A DNA stretch of 64,000 bases from JAUWKC01 sp035527845 (GTDB lineage Bacteria > Planctomycetota > Phycisphaerae > Sedimentisphaerales > Anaerobacaceae). A model generated the notes under the pieces. The model was given only the letters and a program-made list of their open reading frames with translations, had not been told where the DNA came from and searched no databases. Both the position numbers and the translations under genes were made by a program. The stretch spans positions 1 through 64,000 of the forward strand of contig DATKZT010000018.1 in assembly GCA_035527845.1 (NCBI GenBank), in the 5' to 3' direction. The first letter of the stretch is position 1; every line of letters starts with the position of its first letter. Of the stretch, positions 9,849-18,009 are shown piece after piece.

Positions 9849-9990
9849 TCCGCCTGTCAACCGGCAAGACGCGCCCGTATCTGCATGACTGCCACAAAAC
9901 GCCTTTGTCTTGAATTTTCTTCTTGATCTTTCCATCTCGATGTATACATTTGTACTCACTCGTGCAGATGTACAGGTTCGGAGGAACGTG

Positions 9991-10116
9991 ATGAGAAGAC
10001 ATCATTATTCCCTGCCTCCCACACCCGCAAGGACATTTGCGCTCCCATCGGCTGCGATACGGATATTGACCATTTCCAAAGGAGTGGCATCATGTACGCA
10101 ATTTCAAGACTGCTGA
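9991..10116 (+). CDS. Possible 41-residue leader ORF overlapping the next start
   Basis: An ATG at 9991 is preceded at ideal distance by GGAGG. The short frame ends at 10116, 25 bases inside the next gene, which starts at 10092 in another frame. The peptide is basic (MRRHHYSLPPTPARTF) and has no recognisable domain. It might couple translation to the downstream secreted protein, or be a chance ORF. A 10-bp palindrome, ATGTATACAT, lies upstream at 9940-9949. Confidence 0.25.
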   Translation: MRRHHYSLPPTPARTFALPSAAIRILTISKGVASCTQFQDC

Positions 10117-11207
10117 CCACGGTTGTTCTTACTTTGACGGCCTTTCCCGCCTCGGCAAAGGCCTTGACCCAGGCCCACGAGCCGACCCTGCCCGATGGCG
10201 CCGCCGAGGCGCCGCCACAGGTGGCCCTCGGCTGGCTGCCCGGCGACGGGGCGCTGCTGCACCACGTCTTTTTGAGCACCGATTTCGACGATGTCAACGG
10301 CGGCAGCCTGCATGCATGGAAAGCCTGCCGCCCGGACGCCAGCTACAATGCAAGGACTCTGCTTCTTGGCCGGACCTACTTTTGGAGAGTTGATGAGGTC
10401 GGATCAACCGCTTGCGCGCCGGGCCGGGTCTGGAGTTTCACCGTCAAAGAAGCGCTTGACCTGGACGATATGGAGTCCTATTCCAACACTACCGACTATA
10501 TGTTCGACACGTGGCTCGACGGCGCCGGAGACGTCAACGGCGTGGGCGGCAACGGCACCGGCGCCATTGTCGACCTCTCGGTAAGTATCACCCACCAGGG
10601 CAGACAGGCGATGCGCTATGCTTACAACAATACCGGCCTCAACCGCCGCCGGACCTATTCCGAGGCCAGCCGCACTTTTGATACACCGCAGAACTGGACC
10701 GACAATGACGAAAAAGCAATCGAGCTTTGGTTTTGCGGCTCGGCGCACAACGATATTGAGCCCATGTACCTGGCGCTCGATGACGGCAGCGTCGCGGCCG
10801 TGTCGGTATACGGCGACAACAGCGAAGGGCCCAACGATATAGAAAAAGAACAGTGGCAGCAATGGAACATAGACCTGGCGCAGTTTGCCAATGCCGGTGT
10901 GAATCTTTCGAACATCATCGGTGTCGCCATCGGCTTCGGCGACAGCAACAATCCATCGGTAGGGGGGGTAGGCGTCGTATATTTTGATGATATCAGCCTG
11001 CGTCCGACAACGTGTGTCGTCGCGTACGGCCCGGCCGCTGATTTGAGCGGCAATTGCGTCGTTGACCTTCCCGATATTGCCCTAATGGCCGCCGACTGGC
11101 TCGCCGCCGATAATCTTCCCGCAGACCTGAACCACGACGGTATTGTCGACTTCGGCGATTACGCCTTTCTGACCCAAAGCTGGCTCGCCATGAACCTGTG
11201 GCCGTAG
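10092..11207 (+). CDS. Secreted protein with Fn3-like and CBM-like domains and dockerin-like C-terminus
   Basis: A 371-residue exported protein with a signal peptide (MYAISRLLTTVVLTLTAFPASAKA). Residues about 25-115 are the planctomycete Fn3-like module (LGWLPGDGALLHHVFLSTDF, GRTYFWRVDEVG, GRVWSFTVKE). Residues about 120-305 are a jelly-roll region of carbohydrate-binding type: DLDDMESYSNTTDYMFDTW opens it, GRQAMRYAYNN and IELWFCGSAHN lie inside, and VVYFDDISLRP closes it. The C-terminus holds two consecutive dockerin-like motifs (DLSGNCVVDLPDIALMAADW and DLNHDGIVDFGDYAFLTQSW), the usual two-repeat form. AAGGAG precedes the ATG. A scaffold or surface-anchoring role for the C-terminus is inferred from the motif only. 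Confidence 0.8.
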   Translation: MYAISRLLTTVVLTLTAFPASAKALTQAHEPTLPDGAAEAPPQVALGWLPGDGALLHHVFLSTDFDDVNGGSLHAWKACRPDASYNARTLLLGRTYFWRVDEVGSTACAPGRVWSFTVKEALDLDDMESYSNTTDYMFDTWLDGAGDVNGVGGNGTGAIVDLSVSITHQGRQAMRYAYNNTGLNRRRTYSEASRTFDTPQNWTDNDEKAIELWFCGSAHNDIEPMYLALDDGSVAAVSVYGDNSEGPNDIEKEQWQQWNIDLAQFANAGVNLSNIIGVAIGFGDSNNPSVGGVGVVYFDDISLRPTTCVVAYGPAADLSGNCVVDLPDIALMAADWLAADNLPADLNHDGIVDFGDYAFLTQSWLAMNLWP

Positions 11208-11270
11208 GGCCCTCACAAGTCCTCCAGTGGCTTCAACATAGCACCTCAACAAAATATTGTCAGTTTGCAG

Positions 11271-11299
11271 TTGAAATTCCGATTAGAATATTGTATAAG
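11271..11299 (+). promoter_or_regulatory. Good sigma-70-type promoter upstream of 11400
   Basis: TTGAAA and TATAAG are separated by exactly 17 bases, each five of six to consensus. Transcription would start near 11306, giving an untranslated leader of about 95 bases before the ATG at 11400. Confidence 0.6.
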
Positions 11300-11399
11300 A
11301 ACTTGATAACGTTTTCCGGACTTTCGGCAGGATACGAGAGTGGCAGCTTAGCCGTGCCAGTTTGCCGTATTCGAGGAATAATTTGGCAGGTTCAGGGCT

Positions 11400-12140
11400 A
11401 TGGCACGTAATCGCGGGAAAAAGGCTCTTTATGAGGTGATTGGCAAAGGCAACTTGCGCAAGCCGGCTCCCGGCCCGGTAGTGGTGCCGCCGCCGCCGCC
11501 TCTGGAAGAGCCGAGTGCAGATGAGCCGGCAGTTGAAAGCCCCGCCGAGCAACAGCCGGCTGGGACAACTTGGCCCAAAAGGCCGGCAATTGTGCAGGTG
11601 AACGCCGGCCGGATTGAGTTTTCGCTGCCGTATCAGGTGGCCGTAGCCTTGCTTTTGGGCTTGCTGCTGCTGGTTTTGGTGGTCTATCGGCTGGGTCAGA
11701 TGAGTTATTCGAGCGAGCCGATGGACCAGGCTCCGGTCGCTGGCGGCAAGGAAACGGGCAAAACGGAACCGCCGCCCCGCACGGTACCGCCACGCACGGT
11801 ACCGCCGCCGAGCCGCGTCGAAATGACCCCGCCTGTCGAGGTGGGCGGCAAGAATGCAATTATCATAGTGGAGTACGACAAGGAAAGAGATTTGAGGCCG
11901 GTGCAGGAGCACTTCGGCAAGTTTGGGATTGAGACGGAAATCGTGCCGGCGCCTCGTGGACGTTATTATTTGCGAACTAAAGAACGTTATGAAAGTTTTG
12001 CACCGGGCACGAAAGGTGAAAGAGACCTCAATAGCGTCAAGAGGGCCGGCGCCCTGTACAAAGCCGATCCTGGTTACGAGAGGTTCGGCACGAAACGCAC
12101 GAAACCGTTTCAAGATGCATACGGCAGGAAGGTAGACTGA
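11400..12140 (+). CDS. Single-span membrane protein, possibly with SPOR-like C-terminal domain
   Basis: A 246-residue protein with a basic N-terminus (MARNRGKKALYEVIGKGNLR), a Pro/Glu-rich linker (about 25-60), one membrane segment (about 77-100, YQVAVALLLGLLLLVLVVYRL), a second Pro-rich linker with a repeated RTVPP motif (about 120-145), and a C-terminal alpha/beta domain (about 150-246: AIIIVEYDKERDLRPVQEHF, PRGRYYLRTKERY). The layout of cytoplasmic tail, span, proline linker and small C-terminal domain is like SPOR-type peptidoglycan-binding proteins, but the match is only by architecture. It is followed after 18 bases by the small basic protein gene, so the two probably form an operon. 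Confidence 0.7.
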   Translation: MARNRGKKALYEVIGKGNLRKPAPGPVVVPPPPPLEEPSADEPAVESPAEQQPAGTTWPKRPAIVQVNAGRIEFSLPYQVAVALLLGLLLLVLVVYRLGQMSYSSEPMDQAPVAGGKETGKTEPPPRTVPPRTVPPPSRVEMTPPVEVGGKNAIIIVEYDKERDLRPVQEHFGKFGIETEIVPAPRGRYYLRTKERYESFAPGTKGERDLNSVKRAGALYKADPGYERFGTKRTKPFQDAYGRKVD

Positions 12141-12158
12141 ATTAGAGGGAATATTTGA

Positions 12159-12395
12159 ATGTCTGTTGACCGTTCGTTGAAGATCAGAGGCGCCTTGAGC
12201 AGGCACCGCAATGTCTTGACACGCGCCGAGCGCGTCCAAAAGCTCAAAGACGAAGAAAAATGGAATGAGGGTGATTCTTTGCTTGGACTGCCCAAAGTGG
12301 CTCACCGCAAGGGGCATGCCGGCCGAAAGGATAAGGGCGCTGCCCCCAAAGAGGGCGAAGCCGCAACTCCCGAAACTGCTGCAGCCGAGCAGTAG
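12159..12395 (+). CDS. Small basic protein (Planctomycetes/Verrucomicrobia family)
   Basis: A 78-residue, Lys/Arg-rich cytoplasmic protein. MSVDRSLKIRGALSRHRNVL, TRAERVQKLK and LLGLPKVAHRK match a small basic protein family largely confined to Planctomycetes, Verrucomicrobia and Chlamydiae; its association with the ribosome or nucleic acid has been suggested, but its function is not firmly established. The conserved core is residues 1-55. The tail (residues 56-78) is an Ala/Glu-rich extension of low complexity. It lies 18 bases downstream of the membrane protein gene and is one of the best taxonomic markers in this window. Confidence 0.85.
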   Translation: MSVDRSLKIRGALSRHRNVLTRAERVQKLKDEEKWNEGDSLLGLPKVAHRKGHAGRKDKGAAPKEGEAATPETAAAEQ

Positions 12396-12655
12396 AACCT
12401 TCCAGGAAAACCCAGCGGGAACCGGGGAATTCCGGGCCTGGTGTTGAATCGAGCCCGCGATCCTGTTTGATTTATGCAGTCGGGGCTTTCCTGACTGTTC
12501 CTCCAGACGCTTGGTCAAGAAGTAAGCGACAAACCGCCGGCTTCCCGGAGCAGAACCAGCCCGAATCCGCATGCCAGACCGGCCCTCACCGGAGCCGGTT
12601 CGTCAGGACCTGTGGGCAGGGAATTCGAAAAGAGCCGGCAGGGGGGATTTTTTTG

Positions 12656-12683
12656 TTGGTAAATTCCACGCTGGAGATATAAT
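12656..12683 (+). promoter_or_regulatory. Candidate sigma-70 promoter with perfect -10
   Basis: TTGGTA and a perfect TATAAT are separated by 16 bases. Transcription would start near 12690, more than 300 bases before the next start codon, so it would drive either a separate RNA or a very long leader. Confidence 0.55.
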
Positions 12684-12689
12684 ACCTGC

Positions 12690-12955
12690 ACGGCTGGGAG
12701 AAAACAGCCAATGGATAAGTCGATACACTGAGATTTCAGGCGCTTCGGCTCGAACCGCGAGTTTAGTTCATGAAGGGGCGTTTGGAAGGCTCGGTGCTCT
12801 TTGTTCACACACAAGGAGCACCGGTGCTTTCTGGGCTTTTTCGCCAGAAAGGGCTGGGCTTTCCGCATGTCTGCAGAGAGCATCGTTTGCTTTCACGTCC
12901 CTCATGGGTTCTCGCGGACCTGAGTCGAGCGTGATTGGGGCGATGCTCTTTTGGT
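12690..12955 (+). ncRNA. Candidate structured RNA or long structured leader
   Basis: Downstream of a perfect TATAAT box there is a run of hairpins: GGCTG / CAGCC near 12692; CGGTGCTC (12792-12799) with GAGCACCG (12816-12823); CTTTCTGG (12827-12834) with CCAGAAAG (12844-12851); and AGAGCATCG (12877-12885) with CGATGCTCT (12941-12949), the last followed by TTTTGGTTTT. The region does not match the conserved cores of RNase P RNA, tmRNA or SRP RNA as far as can be judged by eye, and 6S RNA is not evident. It may be an independent RNA or the leader of the sigma-like gene at 13010. Confidence 0.4.
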
Positions 12956-13009
12956 TTTCGCATCACCCGAAGCGTTTACGCATAAACTAATTGAGGTGCG
13001 GGAGCTATT

Positions 13010-13675
13010 ATGCCGCCGCGTGAACAACGATCAATTGATATGGTTAGGCTGATGGCCTATGAGCAAGTGGTCAGATGGTATATGCGGTACGTGCTGCTCA
13101 GATGCTCTTTCTATACCAACAGCAGAAAAACGGCGGAAAAGATGACATATTACACCCTTCTGACAACATGCTCACTTGTGGACGAACTCAAGCACGGCTG
13201 GCAGGTCGGGCGACTGATCGATTTTATGGTGGATGTCATAGCGCAGGACATAGCCGGGCATGGCAGCCACAGCAAAAGGGAATGCCCGCTCCGCTGCCGG
13301 CAGCTTTTTGCAGACAAGAGGGTGCGAAAAGTCGCCGAGTTCCTCAACTCACTCGACGGATTTACACGGGAGGTTCTTGTTCTTCATTATGTCGAGATGA
13401 TGAGTATTAGAACGATAGCCGAATTCTACGATAGACCAGTTTGCGTGGTCAAGATGAGGTTAAGCAAAGCAAACGCAAGGATGGCAGAGCATTTGTACGT
13501 ACTGTGGCAGGGGGGCGTGGATGGGAAGCGATGCCTGTGGGCAAGCGAGCTGAGGCATGCCCTGGATTGGGCCGCAAGAAAACCGGCAGCGGCTTATGTC
13601 CTGAGTTACCTAAGTAAATGGGAGAGAGACAACCGTGCGATATACAGGCGCTTGGCAGATTGGCGCCTCAACTGA
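13010..13675 (+). CDS. Divergent sigma-70-like protein with region 4 helix-turn-helix
   Basis: A 221-residue protein. Residues about 100-155 read as a sigma region 4: FLNSLDGFTREVLVLHYVEM is the helix before the turn, and IRTIAEFYDRPVCVVKMRLS is the helix-turn-helix with recognition helix. The N-terminal 90 residues are helical but lack clear region 2 signatures such as the DAEDLVQE-type motif, so it may be a degenerate or specialised sigma factor, or a region-4-only regulator. The C-terminal 55 residues are unassigned. A GAGGTG/GGGAG ribosome-binding site precedes the ATG. The possible structured RNA lies directly upstream. Confidence 0.6.
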   Translation: MPPREQRSIDMVRLMAYEQVVRWYMRYVLLRCSFYTNSRKTAEKMTYYTLLTTCSLVDELKHGWQVGRLIDFMVDVIAQDIAGHGSHSKRECPLRCRQLFADKRVRKVAEFLNSLDGFTREVLVLHYVEMMSIRTIAEFYDRPVCVVKMRLSKANARMAEHLYVLWQGGVDGKRCLWASELRHALDWAARKPAAAYVLSYLSKWERDNRAIYRRLADWRLN

Positions 13676-13763
13676 ATACTGAAAACCTGCTCCTGTTGCC
13701 AAGAAAGCTCGTAGCCAACAGTCGGGGCGGGTCTTGGCGGGCATTTGTCGAAAATCGTCGGTG

Positions 13764-14210
13764 CTAAGGCCGGATCCGAAAGATCAGAAGCAGTGACGCA
13801 ACAAGCAACCCTGCCAACATCAGCCAGTATGCCCATTGGAGGTTGTCGTGCTTATCTTCAAGGATATATTCTGATTTCGTCCGAATATCTTCGGGCGAGC
13901 GGAGATTGATATCGTAGCGTTCGGCCATTAACATGCGCAGACAGTAATAAAACGCAGCAAGCCAGAACAGCGGGGGGGTCATAAACAGGCTTCTTTGTAT
14001 CACCGGCATGGATTTGGGCGTACAGTCGGAAAGGCCCAGAACGGCGATATACACGGCGCTGAGCAGCGCCAGAGCGGTCATAATCCCTTTGGCTGCCGAC
14101 TGAATAGCGCCAATTTGGTTCGACAGAATCTTTCTGCCCTGCTCAAGCCAGAATTCCCTCTGCCTCTTTAAAGAGCCGTCGTCGTAGTTCCCCTCGTTGT
14201 CGTCAAACAT
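13764..14210 (-). CDS. Membrane protein of unknown function (three spans)
   Basis: A 148-residue protein not assigned to a family. The N-terminal 40 residues are polar and acidic to basic (MFDDNEGNYDDGSLKRQREF). Three hydrophobic segments follow, at about 42-62 (GIMTALALLSAVYIAVLGL), 72-92 (LFMTPPLFWLAAFYYCLRML) and 126-145 (WLMLAGLLVASLLLIFRI), with a charged loop between the second and third. A well-placed GGAAGGAG site supports the ATG at 14210. It converges with the sigma-like gene at 13010. Confidence 0.65.
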   Translation of the reverse strand: MFDDNEGNYDDGSLKRQREFWLEQGRKILSNQIGAIQSAAKGIMTALALLSAVYIAVLGLSDCTPKSMPVIQRSLFMTPPLFWLAAFYYCLRMLMAERYDINLRSPEDIRTKSEYILEDKHDNLQWAYWLMLAGLLVASLLLIFRIRP

Positions 14211-14402
14211 TTGTCAACTCCTTCCAACAAACCTCGCGACCGAGTTTCGCACCTCACGGGCCACACGGCCCCGCTTTGCCATACCCATCTGCCGAGTTGT
14301 GGTATCGTTTTTAGCAACAAGAAACAACTTCCAACAATATAAAGGCGTTCTTCAGGGACCGGGTGTTGATTAAAAAACTTAATTTTTCCCAAGTTTTTTT
14401 GA

Positions 14403-14528
14403 GTGATTACGCCGGAGAGCATCCTGCTGCCGCTGTTCATCAGCGCCGGCGTGGGCCTTATCTTCGGCCTATATCCGGCCATCCGCGCCGTAAAAGTCGA
14501 CCCGATCGTCGCCCTGCGTCACGAATAG
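14403..14528 (+). pseudogene. Orphan C-terminal fragment of a MacB/FtsX-type ABC permease
   Basis: Forty-one codons read VITPESILLPLF, ISAGVGLIFGLYPAIRAVK, VDPIVALRHE and a stop. This is the usual last membrane segment and tail of MacB/FtsX-family permeases (the GIYPA.RAA..DPI.ALR.E ending). The codon before GTG 14403 is a stop, and no permease sequence is visible upstream to 14211, so only the gene's extreme 3' end remains. The rest was probably lost by deletion or left behind in a rearrangement. No start signal supports it as a functional gene. Confidence 0.75.
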
Positions 14529-14551
14529 GCGCACTACGCCAGCAAAGAACA

Positions 14552-14594
14552 AGGGCTGCAAGTCTCGATCAAATCGGGACTCACAGCCCTTTGA
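14552..14594 (-). terminator. Terminator of the minus-strand propeller-LamG gene
   Basis: A long imperfect hairpin (AGGGCTG...CGAT / ATCG...CAGCCCT, with a G-T wobble) lies 35-75 bases beyond the stop at 14626. Read on the minus strand it is followed by TTGTTCTTTG. It could also stop read-through from the permease remnant on the plus strand. Confidence 0.6.
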
Positions 14595-14625
14595 TTGGAT
14601 ACAAAAACTCTACTCCGTCAGCAGA

Positions 14626-16826
14626 TTAATCCTCGTTAAGGTTGGACTTCCAGAAGTATTTCTTCAGCAGACCAAGGTCGGCAAAGTTGACCGCACCATC
14701 TTCGTTTATGTCCGCTTTGCGGGCGGCTAACACTTCCGGGACTCGGCCAACCAGAACCATGCAGTCCGAACCTTCTATAGCAGTTCCATCATTTAGCTGG
14801 CCGGTGAGCGTGAACACGAGCGTCAGGGGGTCAGCCTCGGCGGTCCCGTATTCGGCGTCGCCCAGCTCATACACCAGCATATCAACGATGTCGGTAGTCT
14901 TGAACTTGAGAGTCAGGTCGGTATAGCCGTCGGAGCCTGCTGTGGTGCATTCACATTCATCATCAACACAACTTGTATCGGCAAGCTCTGAAATCTCGCT
15001 TGCCGACAGAGCCCGGCTGTACATTCGAACTTCATCAATGCCTCCAAGGAAGTAATCCGAAAAAGATCCGGTGTGACCGATCCTAAGCGGCCTGCTTGTG
15101 TTAGCAAAGGGCTGGTCTATGACGGCCCCAGGTGCATCATACATGGGAGGAGAGTAGTCGCCGTTGATGTAGAATCTGGCCTCTTTGTTGCTCGGATCTT
15201 CTGCCCCAAGCGTAAAAGCAACGTGGACCCACTCATTTGTTGGAACCTGCGAGGTACTGTGAACCTGTTGGTAGTTGCTGGCGTTATAGGCTATTGCAAA
15301 ACGGAGTTTTCCGACGTGGTCCGGATATGCATTGTTCCAGATGGTCAAGCAATAGTTCCCCGGTTCTCGGCTTCCGGCAGATGCAATCTTGCCTAGAATA
15401 CCAAATATTTCTGAATCGAAGGTCGGTATATTGACCCAGGCGGATATAGTGATCTCTTGCGTTCCAACAGGATCGAGGTCATCCTCGTCGGGCACTTCGA
15501 TGTAATCATTTTCCCCATCGAAACAATAGGCACTCTCAGGTACAAGACATCTGTCATCGCACAAAGTTGCACCATGCACAGTACCATCGTGTTCATTACC
15601 GCTGGCGTCGGTTGCATCTCCATTAAATGGCCAGTACGCAATCAATCCTGGTTCCACCACTGGGCTGGCCACATCTTCAAGGTTGCTGCGGATCGCGGCA
15701 ACGCCTTCGGCGTCGCCGTATTTGAGGCGGATGGAGGCAGGGTCGATGTCGTTCACATCGAAGTCTTCTGAGCCCAGAACCGCCACAGGCAGCTTACCCT
15801 TGCTCTTGAGATTCAGCGGATTCGGACAACTCCCGGGTTTGATGTCAATAGCAACCTGCTTTGGTTCGCAAACCGCCGCCGCCAATCCAATGGCCCAATG
15901 GTCAAACTTGTACCCGCCATAAAACATCCTATACATGCTATCACTGGAATCGAACACGACAGAACCAGGAGTAACACCATCTCTCTCCCAAGTTCCAGGT
16001 ACAGGCTCAAGGACCGGACTGCATGGATCCTTTTCCCACAGGAGACCATCGGCCGAAACCGCATAACCAATTCGTTCGATCTGGTCTGCTGTGTTGCCGC
16101 AGTACCACATCTGGAACTGCTGTGCTTGAGGATCAAACCGTACCTCCGGGCTGGAAACCGTGGCGGAGTCCCACTGTCCTGGAGGACCTGGAGACAATAC
16201 GGGGTTGTCTTGATTAGCGACTTGCCACGGATCGGATACGCCGCCGTCGCTCGACTCCATAACGTAGATAGCCATACCTGGTTTATTATAATACAATTTG
16301 TAGTCGCTGGGGCCTTTAACAACTTCAGGATTACCATAATATCCAGAACCTAACTGCTGTGTCTTATTGCCCCAGTTAATACCATCGGTACTCGTTGCAT
16401 AGCCAAGAGAACCTCTGGTAGCATAGTACCACATTTGATACATTTCGATGTCATTGTCATAAATGACAGAGGGAGACCCAACCTGCCATGATAGGGAGGG
16501 AAGTCCCCCCTGCTCCCAATCATCTGTTACCTCCAGCACAGTACCATGTTTGGTCCAAGTTAGCCCCTGGTCCGCGGAAGTTGCATAACATATGCCTATA
16601 CGGGGATATGGGGCTGGCCGGTAACCCTCATACCACATTTTGTAAATTCCGTTTTGGATCAAGACAGAGGGATTCCGAACATGGTAGCTTTCATAAGGGG
16701 CGGTCCGCCTGTGTCCAAGACAGGTGAGTCTGATTGGCGTACCCATTCACCTGGAGCAGCCTCGCATACTGGAACAATACTGGCAACCAGAACTATTGTC
16801 AATACGAGAATAGTTTGCTTCTTCAT
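14626..16826 (-). CDS. Secreted five-bladed-propeller + LamG + dockerin-like protein, frameshifted near its N-terminus
   Basis: The main frame (14626-16746, 706 residues) has no signal peptide. In the next frame upstream, an ATG at 16826 with a GGAGG site encodes a typical signal peptide (MKKQTILVLTIVLVASIVPV, then CEA and APGEWVRQSDSPVLDTG) that runs into a stop. One extra C in the CCCC run at 16697-16700 (minus strand) would join both frames and give DTGGPPPYESYHVRNPSVL, as expected for the family. Domains: a glycosidase-like propeller with MWYEG, IGYATS-like and MWYCG strands (about 20-310 of the main frame), LamG (about 380-590), and a dockerin-like end (ADINEDGAVNFADLGLL). This is either a sequencing or assembly error, a recent mutation, or frameshifting. 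Substrate unknown; arabinan/levan-type glycoside binding or hydrolysis is possible. Confidence 0.75.
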
Positions 16827-17487
16827 TTCTCAATCCTCCAACTAATTGTTACATTTTCTATTGCCCAAAATAAGACCAATTACCTTAAACCTGAACGGCG
16901 AGAAGGTGGACTCTTATTAGCCTGATTCCTGCCATGCCTTTTTGAAGGTACGGTGAACTATCTTTGGGGACCCGCGATTGGGCAATAAGGCTTTTTCACC
17001 AATTTGCGCCGTTTCTCAGACATCGCCAATCACCTCTCTCCGAGTTCTCAGCCGAAAGCGACGAATAGCTCTCAGCCAAGCAAAGAACTCTTCTCCTGCG
17101 GGGGGAAGGGCGGCCATCCGCAAAACGGCCGGAATAGTCGGTCTTTCTCCCGCTCCTCCACCTGCTGCGTTTCAGGTGGTGTGAATTCCTTCAACCGCAC
17201 GGTACGAAGCGGTTATGCGGCATATACTCGGTAGAGGATGATTTGTCAAGGTAAATTTTCACGCGATTACCCTTTTTTTTGTGAGCAATATGCAGTTTGG
17301 CTGTTCCCTAAAAAAAACAAAGAGAGCTGTTTTTTTTATTGCCGCCGGGCGTACTTTTCCGTAGAATCAGCCGAATTAAGTAAATATTGAGGAGTATCCT
17401 TTGTCATCCCTCGGAAGAATACCCCGCAGCAATGAAAACACGAGGGAATTTCAGTGCAGGCTTAGTGAAAGGCCGAAGGAGTACATT
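16827..17487. other. Intergenic region with the cold-shock gene leader
   Basis: No gene was recognised. It holds a 7-bp hairpin CCACCTG / CAGGTGG (17158-17179), two poly-T/poly-A tracts (about 17273-17337), and the cold-shock promoter and leader at its right end. Confidence 0.6.
17339..17367 (+). promoter_or_regulatory. Candidate promoter of the cold-shock gene
   Basis: TTGCCG and TAGAAT are separated by 17 bases. The start would be near 17374, giving a leader of about 114 bases before the GTG at 17488. Long leaders are typical of cspA-type genes, where they respond to temperature. Confidence 0.5.
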
Positions 17488-17691
17488 GTGGAAAAAGGTA
17501 AGGTAAAATGGTTTAACGAGAAAAAGGGATTTGGTTTCATCACGCCGGATGACGGCAGTGAGGACCTGTTTGTGCACCACTCGAGCATAGTTGCCGAGGG
17601 CTTCAAGTCGCTTAGTGAGGGCCAGGCCGTGGAGTACCAGGTTGGAGAGGGAAGAAAGGGGCCGCAGGCAACCGACGTTCGTCCGTGCTGA
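17488..17691 (+). CDS. Cold-shock domain protein (CspA family)
   Basis: A 67-residue OB-fold nucleic-acid-binding protein. KGKVKWFNEKKGFGFI contains RNP1 (KGFGFI) and LFVHHSSI is RNP2; VEYQVGEGRKGPQATDV completes the fold. The GTG at 17488 is chosen because AAGGAG lies six bases before it and the resulting protein has the standard family length. The same frame is open further upstream to a TTG at 17401 that also has AGGAG before it, which would add 29 residues. Family members act as RNA chaperones in cold or stress. A strong terminator follows. Confidence 0.93.
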   Translation: MEKGKVKWFNEKKGFGFITPDDGSEDLFVHHSSIVAEGFKSLSEGQAVEYQVGEGRKGPQATDVRPC

Positions 17692-17727
17692 TGCAATCCC
17701 GGCATTCAGAGACGCTGACAACCAGGG

Positions 17728-17754
17728 GTCCCGCCTTTGGGCGGGACTTTTTTT
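17728..17754 (+). terminator. Intrinsic terminator of the cold-shock gene
   Basis: Stem GTCCCGCC / GGCGGGAC with a four-base loop, followed directly by seven T. Confidence 0.9.
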
Positions 17755-17926
17755 GCGCGCTGGTTGAAGCGGGTGTTGAGTGTTTTCGGCCCTGCCAATG
17801 TTAATTCGAAGGCTGTGTGTCGGTGATCCTTTGAAGCGGTTTGCCTTTTTTGGGCGCCGGCATGAATAGAATCAAATATCAGTTGCACGTCATTTGTAGT
17901 TGGGGCTTTCGACTTGCTCTTTAAGC

Positions 17927-17955
17927 TTGACGGGTGAGAGTGAACACGCTAAAAC
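17927..17955 (+). promoter_or_regulatory. Candidate promoter for the Na/Pi cotransporter genes
   Basis: TTGACG and TAAAAC are separated by 17 bases; transcription would start near 17962, about 48 bases before the ATG. No clear Pho box was seen. Confidence 0.45.
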
Positions 17956-18009
17956 AGCCGTGCGACCATACGTCTTTGTCATTTTTTGTGAAAGGATGTC
18001 AGTAGTTCC

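Larger units (their letters stand above)
12396..13009. other. 614-base intergenic stretch with a candidate RNA gene
   Basis: No convincing protein-coding frame was found; the short frames on either strand have no recognisable domain or start signal. The second half holds a good promoter (12656-12683) and several consecutive hairpins (12690-12955), described separately. Confidence 0.6.

Noticed and set aside
12515..12990. Overlapping open frames of 120-140 residues on both strands in the region before the sigma-like gene.
   Set aside because: No recognisable domain, poor start context, and the interval has RNA-like hairpins and a promoter instead.
17401..17487. TTG at 17401 with its own AGGAG as the start of the cold-shock protein.
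   Set aside because: It would add 29 residues that are not part of the CspA fold; the GTG at 17488 has AAGGAG at ideal distance and gives the standard length. The upstream start remains possible.
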